A stretch of 64,000 nucleotides of DNA. Source: Engraulis encrasicolus. Taxonomy: Eukaryota; Chordata; Actinopteri; Clupeiformes; Engraulidae. The notes beneath the pieces were generated by a model, which was given only the letters and a program-made list of their open reading frames with translations, was not told the DNA's origin and ran no database searches. The stretch is from assembly GCF_034702125.1 (NCBI RefSeq), contig NC_085865.1:26412460-26476459 (forward strand). The letters are read 5' to 3'. The first letter of the stretch is position 1; the number at the start of each line of letters is the position of its first letter. A program made the translations under genes and the position numbers. Of this stretch, positions 36,496 to 49,079 are shown one piece after another.

Positions 36496-38597
36496 TGTAG
36501 TATTGGCCAGGAAATTTTACTAATTGCGACTACGCCACCCGAGGGGGGGTCACCTCGGGACACCCACTAACCCCCTGTTACCCAACAGATATTCACAGAT
36601 CCCCAGGTTCGTGCACACTTCAAGGAGGAGACATGGGTTCAAACAAGACCAATTTTTATTAATTCTGTCAGGTCAATTTTTCATTCACTCTTTTCTTTTT
36701 CTTATATTTTCAATCATCAAACACAGATAGCCACTTTACAAACTGTGAGGGCGCTCCTCAACAGGAAGGGTTACAGTTGCTTGAGCACAATAAAAATAAA
36801 TAACAATTTCAATTGCTCCACTACTATTGTAAGGAACTACTCAGGGCGGCTGCAACTCCACTAATATGCTAACCTAATAGCCACACTAGAGAAGCCTGTG
36901 CAAATGTTATGAAACTAACTGGGGGTGGGGCATAGGCTTACCGGGCAGTAGAGCGAGAGAAGAGGAAGTCCCAGAATATACACCACTCGTGAAGGAATAA
37001 TAAAAAAAAACACAAAACACACAAAAATAATAAGATAAACACCCGTCGTGCGGCACAGCAAAGAAAGTGAAGAGGGGTCCACCACCAAGGTCTGCCTGCC
37101 GGTTGCCTCGCTCCAACCACACCTGTCCAAAATATAGAAGAGAGAAAAGGGGCTTGAGACACAGGATCGAGTACAGTGTATAGGCTATGTCAATTTTAGT
37201 ACAGACTAATGCATTCCACTCTACTTAACTTTGCTATGTCAATGCTGCTCGAGGAGACACTGCGCCGAAGGAGTGCAGCCACCCTGGTTGAAAGGATAAA
37301 GTAGACCAATGTTAAGTACCCACCACTGAACACACACGCTCACACACACACGGAGACACGCCACACACACGCACACACCACACACACACAGACAGACAGA
37401 CAGACACCCACTGGGACTGGAGAAGCCAGTCCCCCCAATGCAGTTAGACTGCTGCAATCTGAGGCAACAGACCTCAGAAGACCCAGTCAGGTCAAGTCCA
37501 ACAAAATTAATCAACCCAACTAATAGAAAACAAGAAAAAGAAACATAAAAACGAATAAAACAGAATGTCTTCAGTTGAATTTGGTAAGACAACAAAAATA
37601 ACAGCAGAAACATGTGAGGGGTATGCCTCTCACGAATACCCCCCGTCCACAAAATAATCACAAAATAGGGGTGTTGCACATTGCCACCTATGCAACCACA
37701 AAATAAATCAAATCAAAACTTAAACACAAAATAGCCTATGCGGTCAGCGGTGTTGCCGCGAGTGAAGGTAGTCAGCAGGTGAGAGTGCGCAGTGCTGGGG
37801 GTCTGCGCTGCGTCGATAGAACCCGACCACAGTAGCCCACGACCTGTCGCGCCAGTGGAAAGCAGCAACCCAAAAGGGGACTATGTTCCCAAACAGAGCA
37901 GCAGCCTGTGATGCCGCGGAGTCACCCTAGTTGCTGGTCACTCCCCGCCCTGTAAACATGGGGTATAACAATTAGGCCGACGGATACAGCAATTTTAACA
38001 ATAGGGATTACCAGCATCATGTATAGGCTACATACCGAGTGGTTATACTGCGCACGTAGCCTCAATCTGAATCGTGATGGCGCAAAGATCTCCGTAGCAG
38101 AAGCTAAAAATAATTAAGACAGAGTTTGACCCATATTTACAGGTAACAAAGCGGCCTACTGTCAGCGTAATACAAAGATCACTTATCCTACCTTGCACAC
38201 GCTTCGCGCACTACTCGGAGGACTTCAGTGCTCCAGCCACAAGCCGAGCCACGAGCAATTACAGCAGGAGAGAGACTGCACGACAGGAGAGCGCACATTA
38301 GAGGCAAATCGAAGAACCCTCCCCGAATGCAAGGCCCTATAGCGAAAAGAATGCTCCTTACCTGTACGAGTCAACGCACTCGCTTACAGCGAGAAGCACC
38401 AGCTAGAGTGTCCTCCCCGACATCAACAACACAACCCCCGGTCAGTGGTGGAACGGAAGGAAGCGAAAGGGCTTCCGTGTCTCACTGCAGTCTAATTATG
38501 GGAAGTTGGAGTCCGCCCCGTAATCAAGCAAACCCCGCTCCTCCAATCAATGCAAATTTCGGGAGATGGGTGATGGAATGCAATTCCACCCGCTACA
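36496..38597 (-). repeat. 3' LTR of the gypsy element
   Basis: 2,102 bp, nearly identical to 44,235-46,336. On the minus strand it has an AATAAA at about 36,658-36,653, some 160 nt before the LTR end, a suitable position for a polyadenylation signal. It contains an internal CA-rich tract (about 37,331-37,400). The 146-aa frame inside (minus, 37,239-37,679) is repeated identically in the other LTR and looks non-coding. Confidence 0.95.
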
Positions 38598-38614
38598 TTC
38601 TACCCCCACTTTTT
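38598..38614 (-). other. Polypurine tract
   Basis: The minus strand reads AAAAAGTGGGGGTAGAA directly before the 3' LTR. This is the expected plus-strand DNA priming site. Confidence 0.85.
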
Positions 38615-38648
38615 AAGTCGTCGCCCCGACCGACCAATGGGGCAATTT

Positions 38649-41600
38649 TCACACAGGGGCGTTACTTGTTGACGGCTGGGGTGCTTGCTCATCCACCTGG
38701 GTCACTACAGTCTTGGGAAGATGGTGGGGGTTGGAATGATGACCCGCGGTGCACCGAGTTGTCCGGCGCAGCACTGGAGAAAGCGGCACCACAGTACTCT
38801 CCCCTGCCACAGGAGAGTTTAAACGAGGGGCCGCTGCCAAGGCAGGAGGTCCCTGCGGCACCATGGAGCGATCATCAGAGCACGGCTCCGGGGAACCTGA
38901 AGCTTCACCTGGAGAGAGCGACAAGATATCCTCCTGGGGGGTAGCCCCACCTGAGACCACAGGGGCCCTGTCGGGAGGAGTACAGGGGTTCGGCATAGGG
39001 TGAAGTGGAGCTGCCTCAGAAGACAACAACAAGAAGTCTTCCTCACTCGGGGGATCCTCCTCGGGTGTACCAGCAGCTGAAGCCATCAGAGGCCTATCCA
39101 GGGGTGCAGAAAAAGCGCAAGGAATTTGTGCCTTCAATGAGTCCCTATGAACAGTCCGCACCTTCTGCAAGTTGTCTTGTGGGGCAATGGTGTAGACAGC
39201 CCCACCCTGGTCTGGTGCTTTAAGCACTTGGTACACCACAGAGCTCCAAATGTCCTGAATCTTATGCCGCCCACGGGCACTATGGTCTCGGAGATAAACC
39301 AATTGTCCAACTTGCAACGGGGCCTCACGAACTCGTTGATCATGCTGCTCTTTCCGGCGATTAGCAGCCATGGTCAAGCGCTCTTTTGCCCCTTCAAAAG
39401 CGAGCCTGAGTCTTGTCTGATGCTCGATCATCCAATCGTGTACGGTCCCAGGTACAGGATCCTGGACCCTGCCCAACAGAAAGTCCACTGGCAGGGTGGG
39501 CTCACGGCCAAACATCAAAAGAAACGGGGACTCCCCGGTGGCCTGATGAGGCGTGGTGTTATAACAATAAAGGACCTGGGGAAGACAAGCAGTCCAATCG
39601 CGTTTCCGTGTCACGGGCAGGGTGCGCAGCAGGTTGTGAAGAGTTCTGTTAAAGCGCTCACACTGCCCGTTACCAGCCGGGTGGTATGGGGTGGTGCGGG
39701 ACTTGGAGATCCCATACAAGGAACATAGTTGTTGGATCAGGCTGCTTTCAAAGCAGCGGCCCTGGTCCGAATGAATGCGGCCAGGAACCCCGAAGCGATA
39801 GAACCATTCATTCAGTAGTACCTGGGCCACAGTGCAAGCACGCTGATCCCTTGTGGGCACGACCTGAGTGTACTTACTGAAAACATCAGTCATAACCAGA
39901 GCATTTTCCATCCCGTTCTGAGCTGGTTCCAACAGGGTGAAATCTATGGCTACGATCTCGTTGGGCCTAGAGGCGAGCAGATGGCCCATGAAACTGCGCG
40001 GAACTGATCCAGAGTCCTTGGCCACTTGGCAGCGGGTACAATCCTGACACCACTTCTGAACATCCGCTGCCATGCCCGGCCAATAGCAGCGCAGACGCAT
40101 CAGTTCCGTAGTCCGCTCCACACCTTGGTGGCCATGATCCTGGTGTAGATTATTCATGACCTCTGACCATAAAACCTCAGGCAGGAGAAGCTGCAAGATT
40201 TCCTCTCCCCCGTCAGGACGACGGACTCTGCGGTACAAAACTCCGTCTTTCTCCCGGAAGCGCTTCCACTCTCGCAGGAGCAACAGCATTCGCTTGGAGA
40301 GACTCTGTCGCTCTTCCCGATTAGGCCGAGCGCGCCTCCTCCAGAATACCAGCAAGTCCCTCAGAAGTGGATCCGCCTCTTGCAAAGATTTAAGATCGGA
40401 GGGAGATTGACGTGGGAGGACAGAGACTGCTGACAGAGTAGCCTGTACCTCAGCATCCTGAGCGGGGGCCGGCTGAATGCATTGGGGGACTAAGGTGCCA
40501 GGAAGGGTGTACTCTCTTAAACCAGCACTGGACATGTATTGGCGAGAGAGAGCGTCAGCATTTCGGTTGCTCCTACCAGAACGGTATTTGACCTCAAAGT
40601 CAAATACCGCAAGCTGTGCTACCCAGCGGTGCTCCGTGGCCCCTAGCTTAGCAGAATGGATATAGCTAAGGGGGTTGTTATCAGTAAAGACAACACACTT
40701 ATGCCCCAAGAGGTATTCTCGAAATTTCTCCGTCATGGCCCACTTGAGCGCAAGAAATTCCAGTTTCATTGAACTATAATTTGTCATGTTGCGCTCAGTG
40801 GGCCGTAAACCTCTGCTGGCATAAGCTACGGGCCGCACCCTACCCTCCTGTTCCTGAGAAAGAACAGCCCCAAGGCCGCTGAAACTAGCATCTACCTCGA
40901 GGATAAACGGTAAGGAGAAGTCCGCGTAGGCCAACACCGGCGAAGAGACCAACCGCAACTTCAACGCCTCAAAGCTCTCCTCGCACTGAGATGTCCAAGC
41001 GTCCTCCAGATTCTTGTTCGGTGCCCTCCTAGTTTTCGTACCCGAGAGATCTGCCACCAGTTTGTGCAGGGGGCTTGCCAGTTTGGCAAAGCCCGCGACG
41101 AATCTCCTATAATAACTGGCAAAGCCCAGAAAGGAACGTAGCTCGGTAACACACCGGGGGCGTTGCCAGTTAGCCACAGCTTCCACCTTAGCGGGATCCG
41201 TGGATACTCCTTTGCTGGAAATGACGTGTCCTAGATAGCCCACCTCTTCCCGGAAGAAGAAACATTTTTCCAATTTGGCTTTCAGGCCTTCGGTGTGGAG
41301 CCGACGGAGGACAACTTCAAGTCGTTCGAGGTGTTGAGCAAAGGAAGAGGAATAGACCACAATGTCGTCCAGATATAGTAGTAACGACTGGTGCTGTTGA
41401 TCCCCAAACATTCTCTGCATCAGCCTCTGAAACGTGCTTGGAGCATTGCACAAGCCGAATGGCATTCTGTTCCATTCAAAAAGTCCAAATGGCGTACAGA
41501 ATGCGGTTTTGGGCTTGTCTGCTTCAGAGACTGGGACTTGGTTGTACCCGCTAGCAAGATCAAGTGTCGAAAACCAACGAGCACCCGCAAGCGCATCTAA

Positions 41601-42871
41601 GCTCTCCTCAATACGAGGTAAGGGGAACGCATCTTTGCGCGTCTTCCTGTTCAGCAGACGGTAATCGACACACATACGGAGGCTTCCGTCTTTCTTCTTC
41701 ACAAGGACGATCGGGGAGGCGTACGGGCTACTACTCTCTCTTACTACCTGGGACTCGAGGAGTTGATTGATGTGGGCTTTCACCACATCATATTCCGCAG
41801 GTGGGATTCGTCGATACCTCTGTCGAACAGGCACGTCATCCAATAGGGGGATGTCATGGGAGATCAAGTTGGTACAGCCCAAGTCGCCCTCATGGGACGA
41901 GAACACGGACGCATACTTCTGCAGCAAGCTCTTAACGTTGCCCTGTTCCGCAACAGACAGGGTTGACAAGTCCACGGACTCAATTCTGTCTTGCATGGGC
42001 GTCACGGTCTGCGATGACATTGTGGCGATGGTCGGCCTCACTTCCGAGACTCCAGTTGGCAAGCTGACGATCTGTGCACTGCTGAGCAAGCCCAAACTAG
42101 TTCGTGGGTAAAGAAGAACATCGGACACTCCGACATTGACCACTGGAACATAAGCGGTGCCCCCCGTCACCGGGACCAGACAGGGCGACGCCAACAGACC
42201 TGCGGGCAACCCTGACTCTGGAGGTTCAAAGAGAGCAGTCGGACCAGCCAATTGCTCCGAGCAAGTACTGGGAACAAACTTCATGGTACCACCTGCAATG
42301 CGTACAGCCCGCGTGCCCCGAGCTCGGGCCAGTCCCTTGGATATCAAGGGGTTCCGTACTTCCGCCTGATGGTAACGCTGTAAGGCCTCAATGACGGGGC
42401 CTGGGGCTTGGGAAACCGGAGGGGAATCGAACAGGGAGGGGCCGTGTGTGCCAAAAAGTTCATGATAGCATCTGCTAATGACATTCATTCCCAGGACCCC
42501 CGGAGTGGTAACTGGGCCGCCAGGTGGGTCCTTCACGACCAAGATACCACAGCGGGGCATAAGTTTGCCACACAAAGCCACATCCAATTCCAAATACCCG
42601 ACATAGGGAATAGCAAGGCCATTGGCAGCCTTCAATTGCAGCCACTGGCAAGAGAGCAAGCGTTCCTGGCCCCATGGCTCGAACTGTTGTAAAAAGAAAC
42701 TTTCAGTTACCGTAGAAACCATTGATCCAGTGTCTAAAAGACATGAAACATTGACTCCTCCTATAGAAACGTCGATATGGGGGCAAGATGACATGAGCCT
42801 TGCCAAGTTATGACCGGTGGAGCCTGAAAACACCCCAACTGAGCTTTGGCTCGACGGCTCAGTGGGCTTCA
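38649..42871 (-). CDS. pol: Gypsy Pol polyprotein (protease, reverse transcriptase, RNase H, integrase)
   Basis: The frame is in the -1 phase relative to gag and is open through the gag stop; expression by frameshift near 42,872 is predicted. Residue numbers below count from the GTG at 42,833. Protease: LLDTGS with D34. Reverse transcriptase: YLDD at 487-490. RNase H: first catalytic Asp D648 in LEVDAS, then VFTDNN. Integrase: an H-H-C-C zinc module near 897-930, then D964, D1023 and E1059 (exact DD35E). After it comes a GPY/F-like C-terminal region without a recognisable chromodomain. A proline/serine-rich tail ends the protein. The frame is about 1,394 codons from that GTG with no stop or frameshift, consistent with a functional copy. 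The first true ATG (42,794) lies too close to the protease to be a natural start. Confidence 0.95.
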
Positions 42872-42878
42872 GTTTCCC
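42820..42878 (-). promoter_or_regulatory. Predicted -1 ribosomal frameshift signal between gag and pol
   Basis: On the minus strand the last gag codons form the heptamer G GGA AAC (42,878-42,872), directly followed by the gag stop TGA. After a 5-nt spacer (TGAAG), CCCACTGAGC (42,866-42,857) can pair with GCTCAGTTGGG (42,844-42,834), giving a 10-bp stem with one bulge. Within the loop, GAGCC (42,852-42,848) can pair with GGCTC (42,824-42,820) downstream, making an H-type pseudoknot. The heptamer fits the X XXY YYZ rule. The same heptamer is known from the gypsy-derived mammalian gene PEG10. Confidence 0.8.
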
Positions 42879-43978
42879 TGTTGGTGAGGTTGCTGAGAAG
42901 ACCTAGCAACACCGGAGGACTCACCAGAGAATGAATTGGCCCTTGGACGGGAGGGCACTCGCGGCCCATCGCAATCTCTGGCAAAATGACCGTGCTGCTG
43001 GCATCGATGGCAGACCAATGAGCCCCGGCGTTGTGGTCGGCTAGGCACCGGGGGGTTCTGCAAGTTATCCACAGTTTGACTGAGTCGAGATAGTTGCTCC
43101 TGTTGCTGTTTCAATAACTTCATCATCTCACTCAGTTCATTACTTTGAGACATCGCTGGGGCCTCTGGTTGTACGGGGCCCGGTGAAGCAGCATGTGGGT
43201 GGCCTTGGACCCTATACTGTATACCGTAGGCAGAAGGAAGAGAAAAGCTACGCCCCCTAGCACCCCCAGGAAGACCCTCTCGCTCCCATGTAATAGCCTC
43301 ACCGCGTACCTCAAGTAAAGTAGCTTGTGGCTGCCGGCGTATAAACTGCTTCAACTCTCGTCGGAGCGCACTGTCCAAGACATGTTCCACGAACTGATCG
43401 CGGAGAAGGATGTCAGCATTCGTCATACTATCAGGCGCCCTCTGCTTGACCTTTTCCATTAAAGCCATTAAGGCTAAAGAAAACTCATGTAAAGTTTCCC
43501 CTTCCTGCTGCTGCCTTGAAAAGAAGGATTGCTGGAGGGTCATATATGACTCGGTACAGCCATACAAATCCCTCAAGACACTGAAGATCTTTTCTGAGTC
43601 GGTTTTCTCTGCTCTAGGACGATATTTGATTTCTTCCTTCGCGTCTCCCTCCAAATGATCGCAAATGAACAATGCCTTCTCACTAGCGTCTAGATGGCGA
43701 GCACGCATGCAGGCACGGGCTTCCTCGATCCACTCTACAACAGTTAAACCGGTTTTACCATTGAACTTAGGGCACTTACGATCTCGAGGGATCACCACCA
43801 GTCGTTCCGCAGCCGCTGCGCCACTTTCAGCTCCCGAGTTAGACTGAGGATTATCCCCTGTGCCTGTGGATGAACCAGAGTCACTTACCTGCCGGGGAGC
43901 CCGCTCCTGCCGCAATTGCTCGTTGTCCGCCCTTAGGCGCTCCAACTCCTCTCTGAGCTGTTGCATGTCGTCCTCCAT
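42869..43978 (-). CDS. gag: Gypsy Gag protein (369 aa)
   Basis: It begins with a leucine-rich coiled coil (residues 1-28, LREELERLRADNEQL), then a serine/glycine-rich linker. A capsid-like region follows (about 65-240), with RELKQFIRRQPQATLLEVRGEA near its end. The C-terminus has one CCHC zinc knuckle (C-x2-C-x4-H-x4-C, residues about 323-336) for RNA packaging, then a basic/serine-rich tail. The capsid region resembles that of the PNMA family of domesticated vertebrate Gag genes. The ATG at 43,978 is about 250 nt after the primer-binding site. Reading ends in TGA right after the slippery heptamer. Confidence 0.9.
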   Translation of the reverse strand: MEDDMQQLREELERLRADNEQLRQERAPRQVSDSGSSTGTGDNPQSNSGAESGAAAAERLVVIPRDRKCPKFNGKTGLTVVEWIEEARACMRARHLDASEKALFICDHLEGDAKEEIKYRPRAEKTDSEKIFSVLRDLYGCTESYMTLQQSFFSRQQQEGETLHEFSLALMALMEKVKQRAPDSMTNADILLRDQFVEHVLDSALRRELKQFIRRQPQATLLEVRGEAITWEREGLPGGARGRSFSLPSAYGIQYRVQGHPHAASPGPVQPEAPAMSQSNELSEMMKLLKQQQEQLSRLSQTVDNLQNPPVPSRPQRRGSLVCHRCQQHGHFARDCDGPRVPSRPRANSFSGESSGVARSSQQPHQQGN

Positions 43979-44215
43979 TCTAACGACGCAAAGGGGCCTA
44001 CAATTTAGAAGATAGCTAAACGTCTAGCGACCAGGACCCAGGGGTTGGCCTTCAGGCTGCTGCTCTGTTGCACAAAAGAAAAGCAAACAAAAAAAAATCA
44101 ACACTGCACTTCCACTACAACAACCGCACTCTCAATAGCCCACACATGAAAAGAAACAAAATCAACTTGATGAAAAACACAAAAAAACTCACGTCTCTTC
44201 CTACAAGAAGTGTGC
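43979..44215 (-). other. Untranslated leader of the gypsy element
   Basis: This A/T-rich spacer between primer-binding site and gag presumably holds packaging signals. I see no open frame of note. Confidence 0.6.
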
Positions 44216-44232
44216 TCCTGCCGTCTACGCCA
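44216..44232 (-). other. Primer-binding site complementary to tRNA-Ser
   Basis: The minus strand reads TGGCGTAGACGGCAGGA two bases after the LTR terminal CA. Its complement, TCCTGCCGTCTACGCCA, matches the 3' end of vertebrate tRNA-Ser(AGA) plus CCA with one mismatch, from memory of the tRNA. Confidence 0.75.
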
Positions 44233-44234
44233 AT

Positions 44235-46336
44235 TGTAGTATTGGCCAGGAAATTTTACCAATTGCGACTACGCCACCCGAGGGGGGGTCACCTCGGGAC
44301 ACCCACTAACCCCCTGTTACCCAACAGATATTCACAGATCCCCAGGTTCGTGCACACTTCAAGGAGGAGACATGGGTTCAAACAAGACCAATTTTTATTA
44401 ATTCTGTCAGGTCAATTTTTCATTCACTCTTTTCTTTTTCTTATATTTTCAATCATCAAACACAGATAGCCACTTTACAAACTGTGAGGGCGCTCCTCAA
44501 CAGGAAGGGTTACAGTTGCTTGAGCACAATAAAAATAAATAACAATTTCAATTGCTCCACTACTATTGTAAGGAACTACTCAGGGCGGCTGCAACTCCAC
44601 TAATATGCTAACCTAATAGCCACACTAGAGAAGCCTGTGCAAATGTTATGAAACTAACTGGGGGTGGGGCATAGGCTTACCGGGCAGTAGAGCGAGAGAA
44701 GAGGAAGTCCCAGAATATACACCACTCGTGAAGGAATAATAAAAAAAACACAAAACACACAAAAATAATAAGATAAACACCCGTCGTGCGGCGCAGCAAA
44801 GAAGGTGAAGAGGGGTCCACCACCAAGGTCTGCCTGCCGGTTGCCTCGCTCCAACCACACCTGTCCAAAATATAGAAGAGAGAAAAGGGGCTTGAGACAC
44901 AGGATCGAGTACAGTGTATAGGCTATGTCAATTTTAGTACAGACTAATGCATTCCACTCTACTTAACTTTGCTATGTCAATGCTGCTCGAGGAGACACTG
45001 CGCCGAAGGAGTGCAGCCACCCTGGTTGAAAGGATAAAGTAGACCAATGTTAAGTACCCACCACTGAACACACACGCTCACACACACACGGAGACACGCC
45101 ACACACACGCACACACCACACACACACAGACAGACAGACAGACACCCACTGGGACTGGAGAAGCCAGTCCCCCCAATGCAGTTAGACTGCTGCAATCTGA
45201 GGCAACAGACCTCAGAAGACCCAGTCAGGTCAAGTCCAACAAAATTAATCAACCCAACTAATAGAAAACAAGAAAAAGAAACATAAAAACGAATAAAACA
45301 GAATGTCTTCAGTTGAATTTGGTAAGACAACAAAAATAACAGCAGAAACATGTGAGGGGTATGCCTCTCACGAATACCCCCCGTCCACAAAATAATCACA
45401 AAATAGGGGTGTTGCACATTGCCACCTATGCAACCACAAAATAAATCAAATCAAAACTTAAACACAAAATAGCCTATGCGGTCAGCGGTGTTGCCGCGAG
45501 TGAAGGTAGTCAGCAGGTGAGAGTGCGCAGTGCTGGGGGTCTGCGCTGCGTCGATAGAACCCGACCACAGTAGCCCACGACCTGTCGCGCCAGTGGAAAG
45601 CAGCAACCCAAAAAGGGGACTATGTTCCCAAACAGAGCAGCAGCCTGTGATGCCGCGGAGTCACCCTAGTTGCTGGTCACTCCCCGCCCTGTAAACATGG
45701 GGTATAACAATTAGGCCGACGGATACAGCAATTTTAACAATAGGGATTACCAGCATCATGTATAGGCTACATACCGAGTGGTTATACTGCGCACGTAGCC
45801 TCAATCTGAATCGTGATGGCGCAAAGATCTCCGTAGCAGAAGCTAAAAATAATTAAGACAGAGTTTGACCCATATTTACAGGTAACAAAGCGGCCTACTG
45901 TCAGCGTAATACAAAGATCACTTATCCTACCTTGCACACGCTTCGCGCACTACTCGGAGGACTTCAGTGCTCCAGCCACAAGCCGAGCCACGAGCAATTA
46001 CAGCAGGAGAGAGACTGCACGACAGGAGAGCGCACATTAGAGGCAAATCGAAGAACCCTCCCCGAATGCAAGGCCCTATAGCGAAAAGAATGCTCCTTAC
46101 CTGTACGAGTCAACGCACTCGCTTACAGCGAGAAGCACCAGCTAGAGTGTCCTCCCCGACATCAACAACACAACCCCCGGTCAGTGGTGGAACGGAAGGA
46201 AGCGAAAGGGCTTCCGTGTCTCACTGCAGTCTAATTATGGGAAGTTGGAGTCCGCCCCGTAATCAAGCAAACCCCGCTCCTCCAATCAATGCAAATTTCG
46301 GGAGATGGGTGATGGAATGCAATTCCACCCGCTACA
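44235..46336 (-). repeat. 5' LTR of the gypsy element
   Basis: This 2,102-bp LTR drives transcription toward lower coordinates. Differences from the 3' LTR seen by eye are 44,260 C (36,521 T), 44,793 G (37,055 A), 44,804 G (37,066 A), plus one-base length changes in an A run and in CCCAAAAAGGGG. Confidence 0.95.
46252..46296 (-). promoter_or_regulatory. Candidate LTR promoter elements
   Basis: Close to the start of the 5' LTR lie a perfect octamer, ATGCAAAT (46,289-46,296, plus-strand reading), a CCAAT (46,282-46,286) and a GC box, CCGCCCC (46,252-46,258). All recur in the other LTR. These suggest POU, NF-Y and SP-type factor binding; no clear TATA box was found. Confidence 0.4.
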
Positions 46337-46340
46337 GAAA

Positions 46341-47335
46341 GTTTCTCACAGTCTCACAGATGAGCCCACACTGACAATTTAAAAACTGCTTTTTTCATTC
46401 ATGAAGTTAGAAATTGGGATGCTCAATCTCCTATTGATGGGCAAACAGCCAGCCAAAGTAATACTGCCCTGATTGATGGAAATGTTCCTGAGGCAGCCAT
46501 GGCTCGCAAAATAATCAAGATGAAGTCACTCAAGCTACTTTGATTTGAGGCACACTGCAATGCTTTTGCAGTCATATTTTGCATGAAAAACGACTCTTGT
46601 GTTATCTTTCATGATTAGCACTTGGGTGCCCATTGGGTGAAAAAGCATCGATAAACTCAATCAAGGTCATGCACATAGCCGATACACTTTTGGTTTTAAA
46701 AAAGACCTTTCAAACTTTCTGTGGTTTTGAGACCCTATTCATTTCTGGGCTAATTATTAAAGTTATTTTAAAGGCATTGTAGTAAAATAGCTCTTCAAAG
46801 CAGAGTCTACTCTGAGTCTGAGTTGTATGTGGGCTTGACAAAAACAAAGATGTGGCCTGTCACTTTGGCTCTGTGAGAGAGAGACTGTTTGTGCGTATGT
46901 GTGTGTGCGCGCACATCTGTGTGTGTGCATCTCTGTGTGTGTGTGTACGTACGTCAATGAGAGTGCTGGGTCATCGTAAGGATAGTGCCACGTTGTGCAT
47001 GACGGATATTAGTGGAGCCACCCCCCTGACCCCCTGTCTAACAGAGTGCTGTTATCTGTCATTTTGGGGGAACAAGGGATTATATCTTTAGGGCTGCTGG
47101 GCATGATGATTAAGATGGTTCAATGGCAATTGGCCAACGTCACTCACAGGCAGCAGAGTGAAAGGCCTACGAGCCACACTGACTAATAATGTATGCTGCT
47201 CCACGGCACGGCACAATGCATCAAAGGGCCATGACGGACACAAGCAAAGTCAAAGATACTTCACTCTCTCAGCCCTTGAACAAAGTCTAGACTACGTGGT
47301 GAGAAGATCTTTGGGCCTTTAACACGTTCACGAGG
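46341..47335. other. Non-coding stretch with short GT repeats
   Basis: GT/GC-rich simple repeat lies at about 46,890-46,950. No gene is recognised. Confidence 0.5.
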
Positions 47336-47455
47336 AATTGAATGGAGAAAAGACATAAGATACTGTTGAGAAATGACCCAGACTGGATTTGAACCTCGGC
47401 CCATGGACCATTTTCTTGTTGAGTGCACTAACACAGTGGGCCACGCCATCCCCTC
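47336..47455 (-). mobile_element. tRNA-derived SINE fragment
   Basis: On the minus strand there is a perfect B box, GGTTCAAATCC (47,395-47,385), preceded by a tRNA-like GGCGTGGCCCACTGTG... segment. The A box is weak. The ends are approximate. Confidence 0.55.

Positions 47456-49079
<1,624 letters not shown>

Larger units (their letters stand above)
36496..46336 (-). mobile_element. Complete, young Ty3/gypsy LTR retrotransposon
   Basis: The element reads right to left: 5' LTR 44,235-46,336, primer-binding site, gag, pol, polypurine tract, 3' LTR 36,496-38,597. LTR tips are TGTAG...CTACA, a 5-bp inverted repeat. By eye the two 2,102-bp LTRs differ at only three substitutions and two single-base indels, so insertion was recent. 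Domain order protease, reverse transcriptase, RNase H, integrase defines Ty3/gypsy. There is no envelope-like third frame. Flanking bases are GAAT (36,492-36,495) and GAAA (46,337-46,340), so the target duplication is not perfect. Confidence 0.95.

Noticed and set aside
37239..37679. 146-aa minus-strand frame in the LTR, with an identical twin at 44,977-45,417
   Set aside because: It lies wholly in the LTR, crosses a CA/GACA simple repeat and has no recognisable domain; conservation is explained by LTR identity.
38228..38944. 238-aa plus-strand frame at the 3' LTR/pol boundary
   Set aside because: Antisense to LTR and pol; the part in the other LTR copy is open only because the sequences are identical.
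42792..42833. GTG or first ATG as an independent pol start
   Set aside because: No good initiation context, and the frame is open upstream through the slippery heptamer; frameshifting explains the arrangement better.
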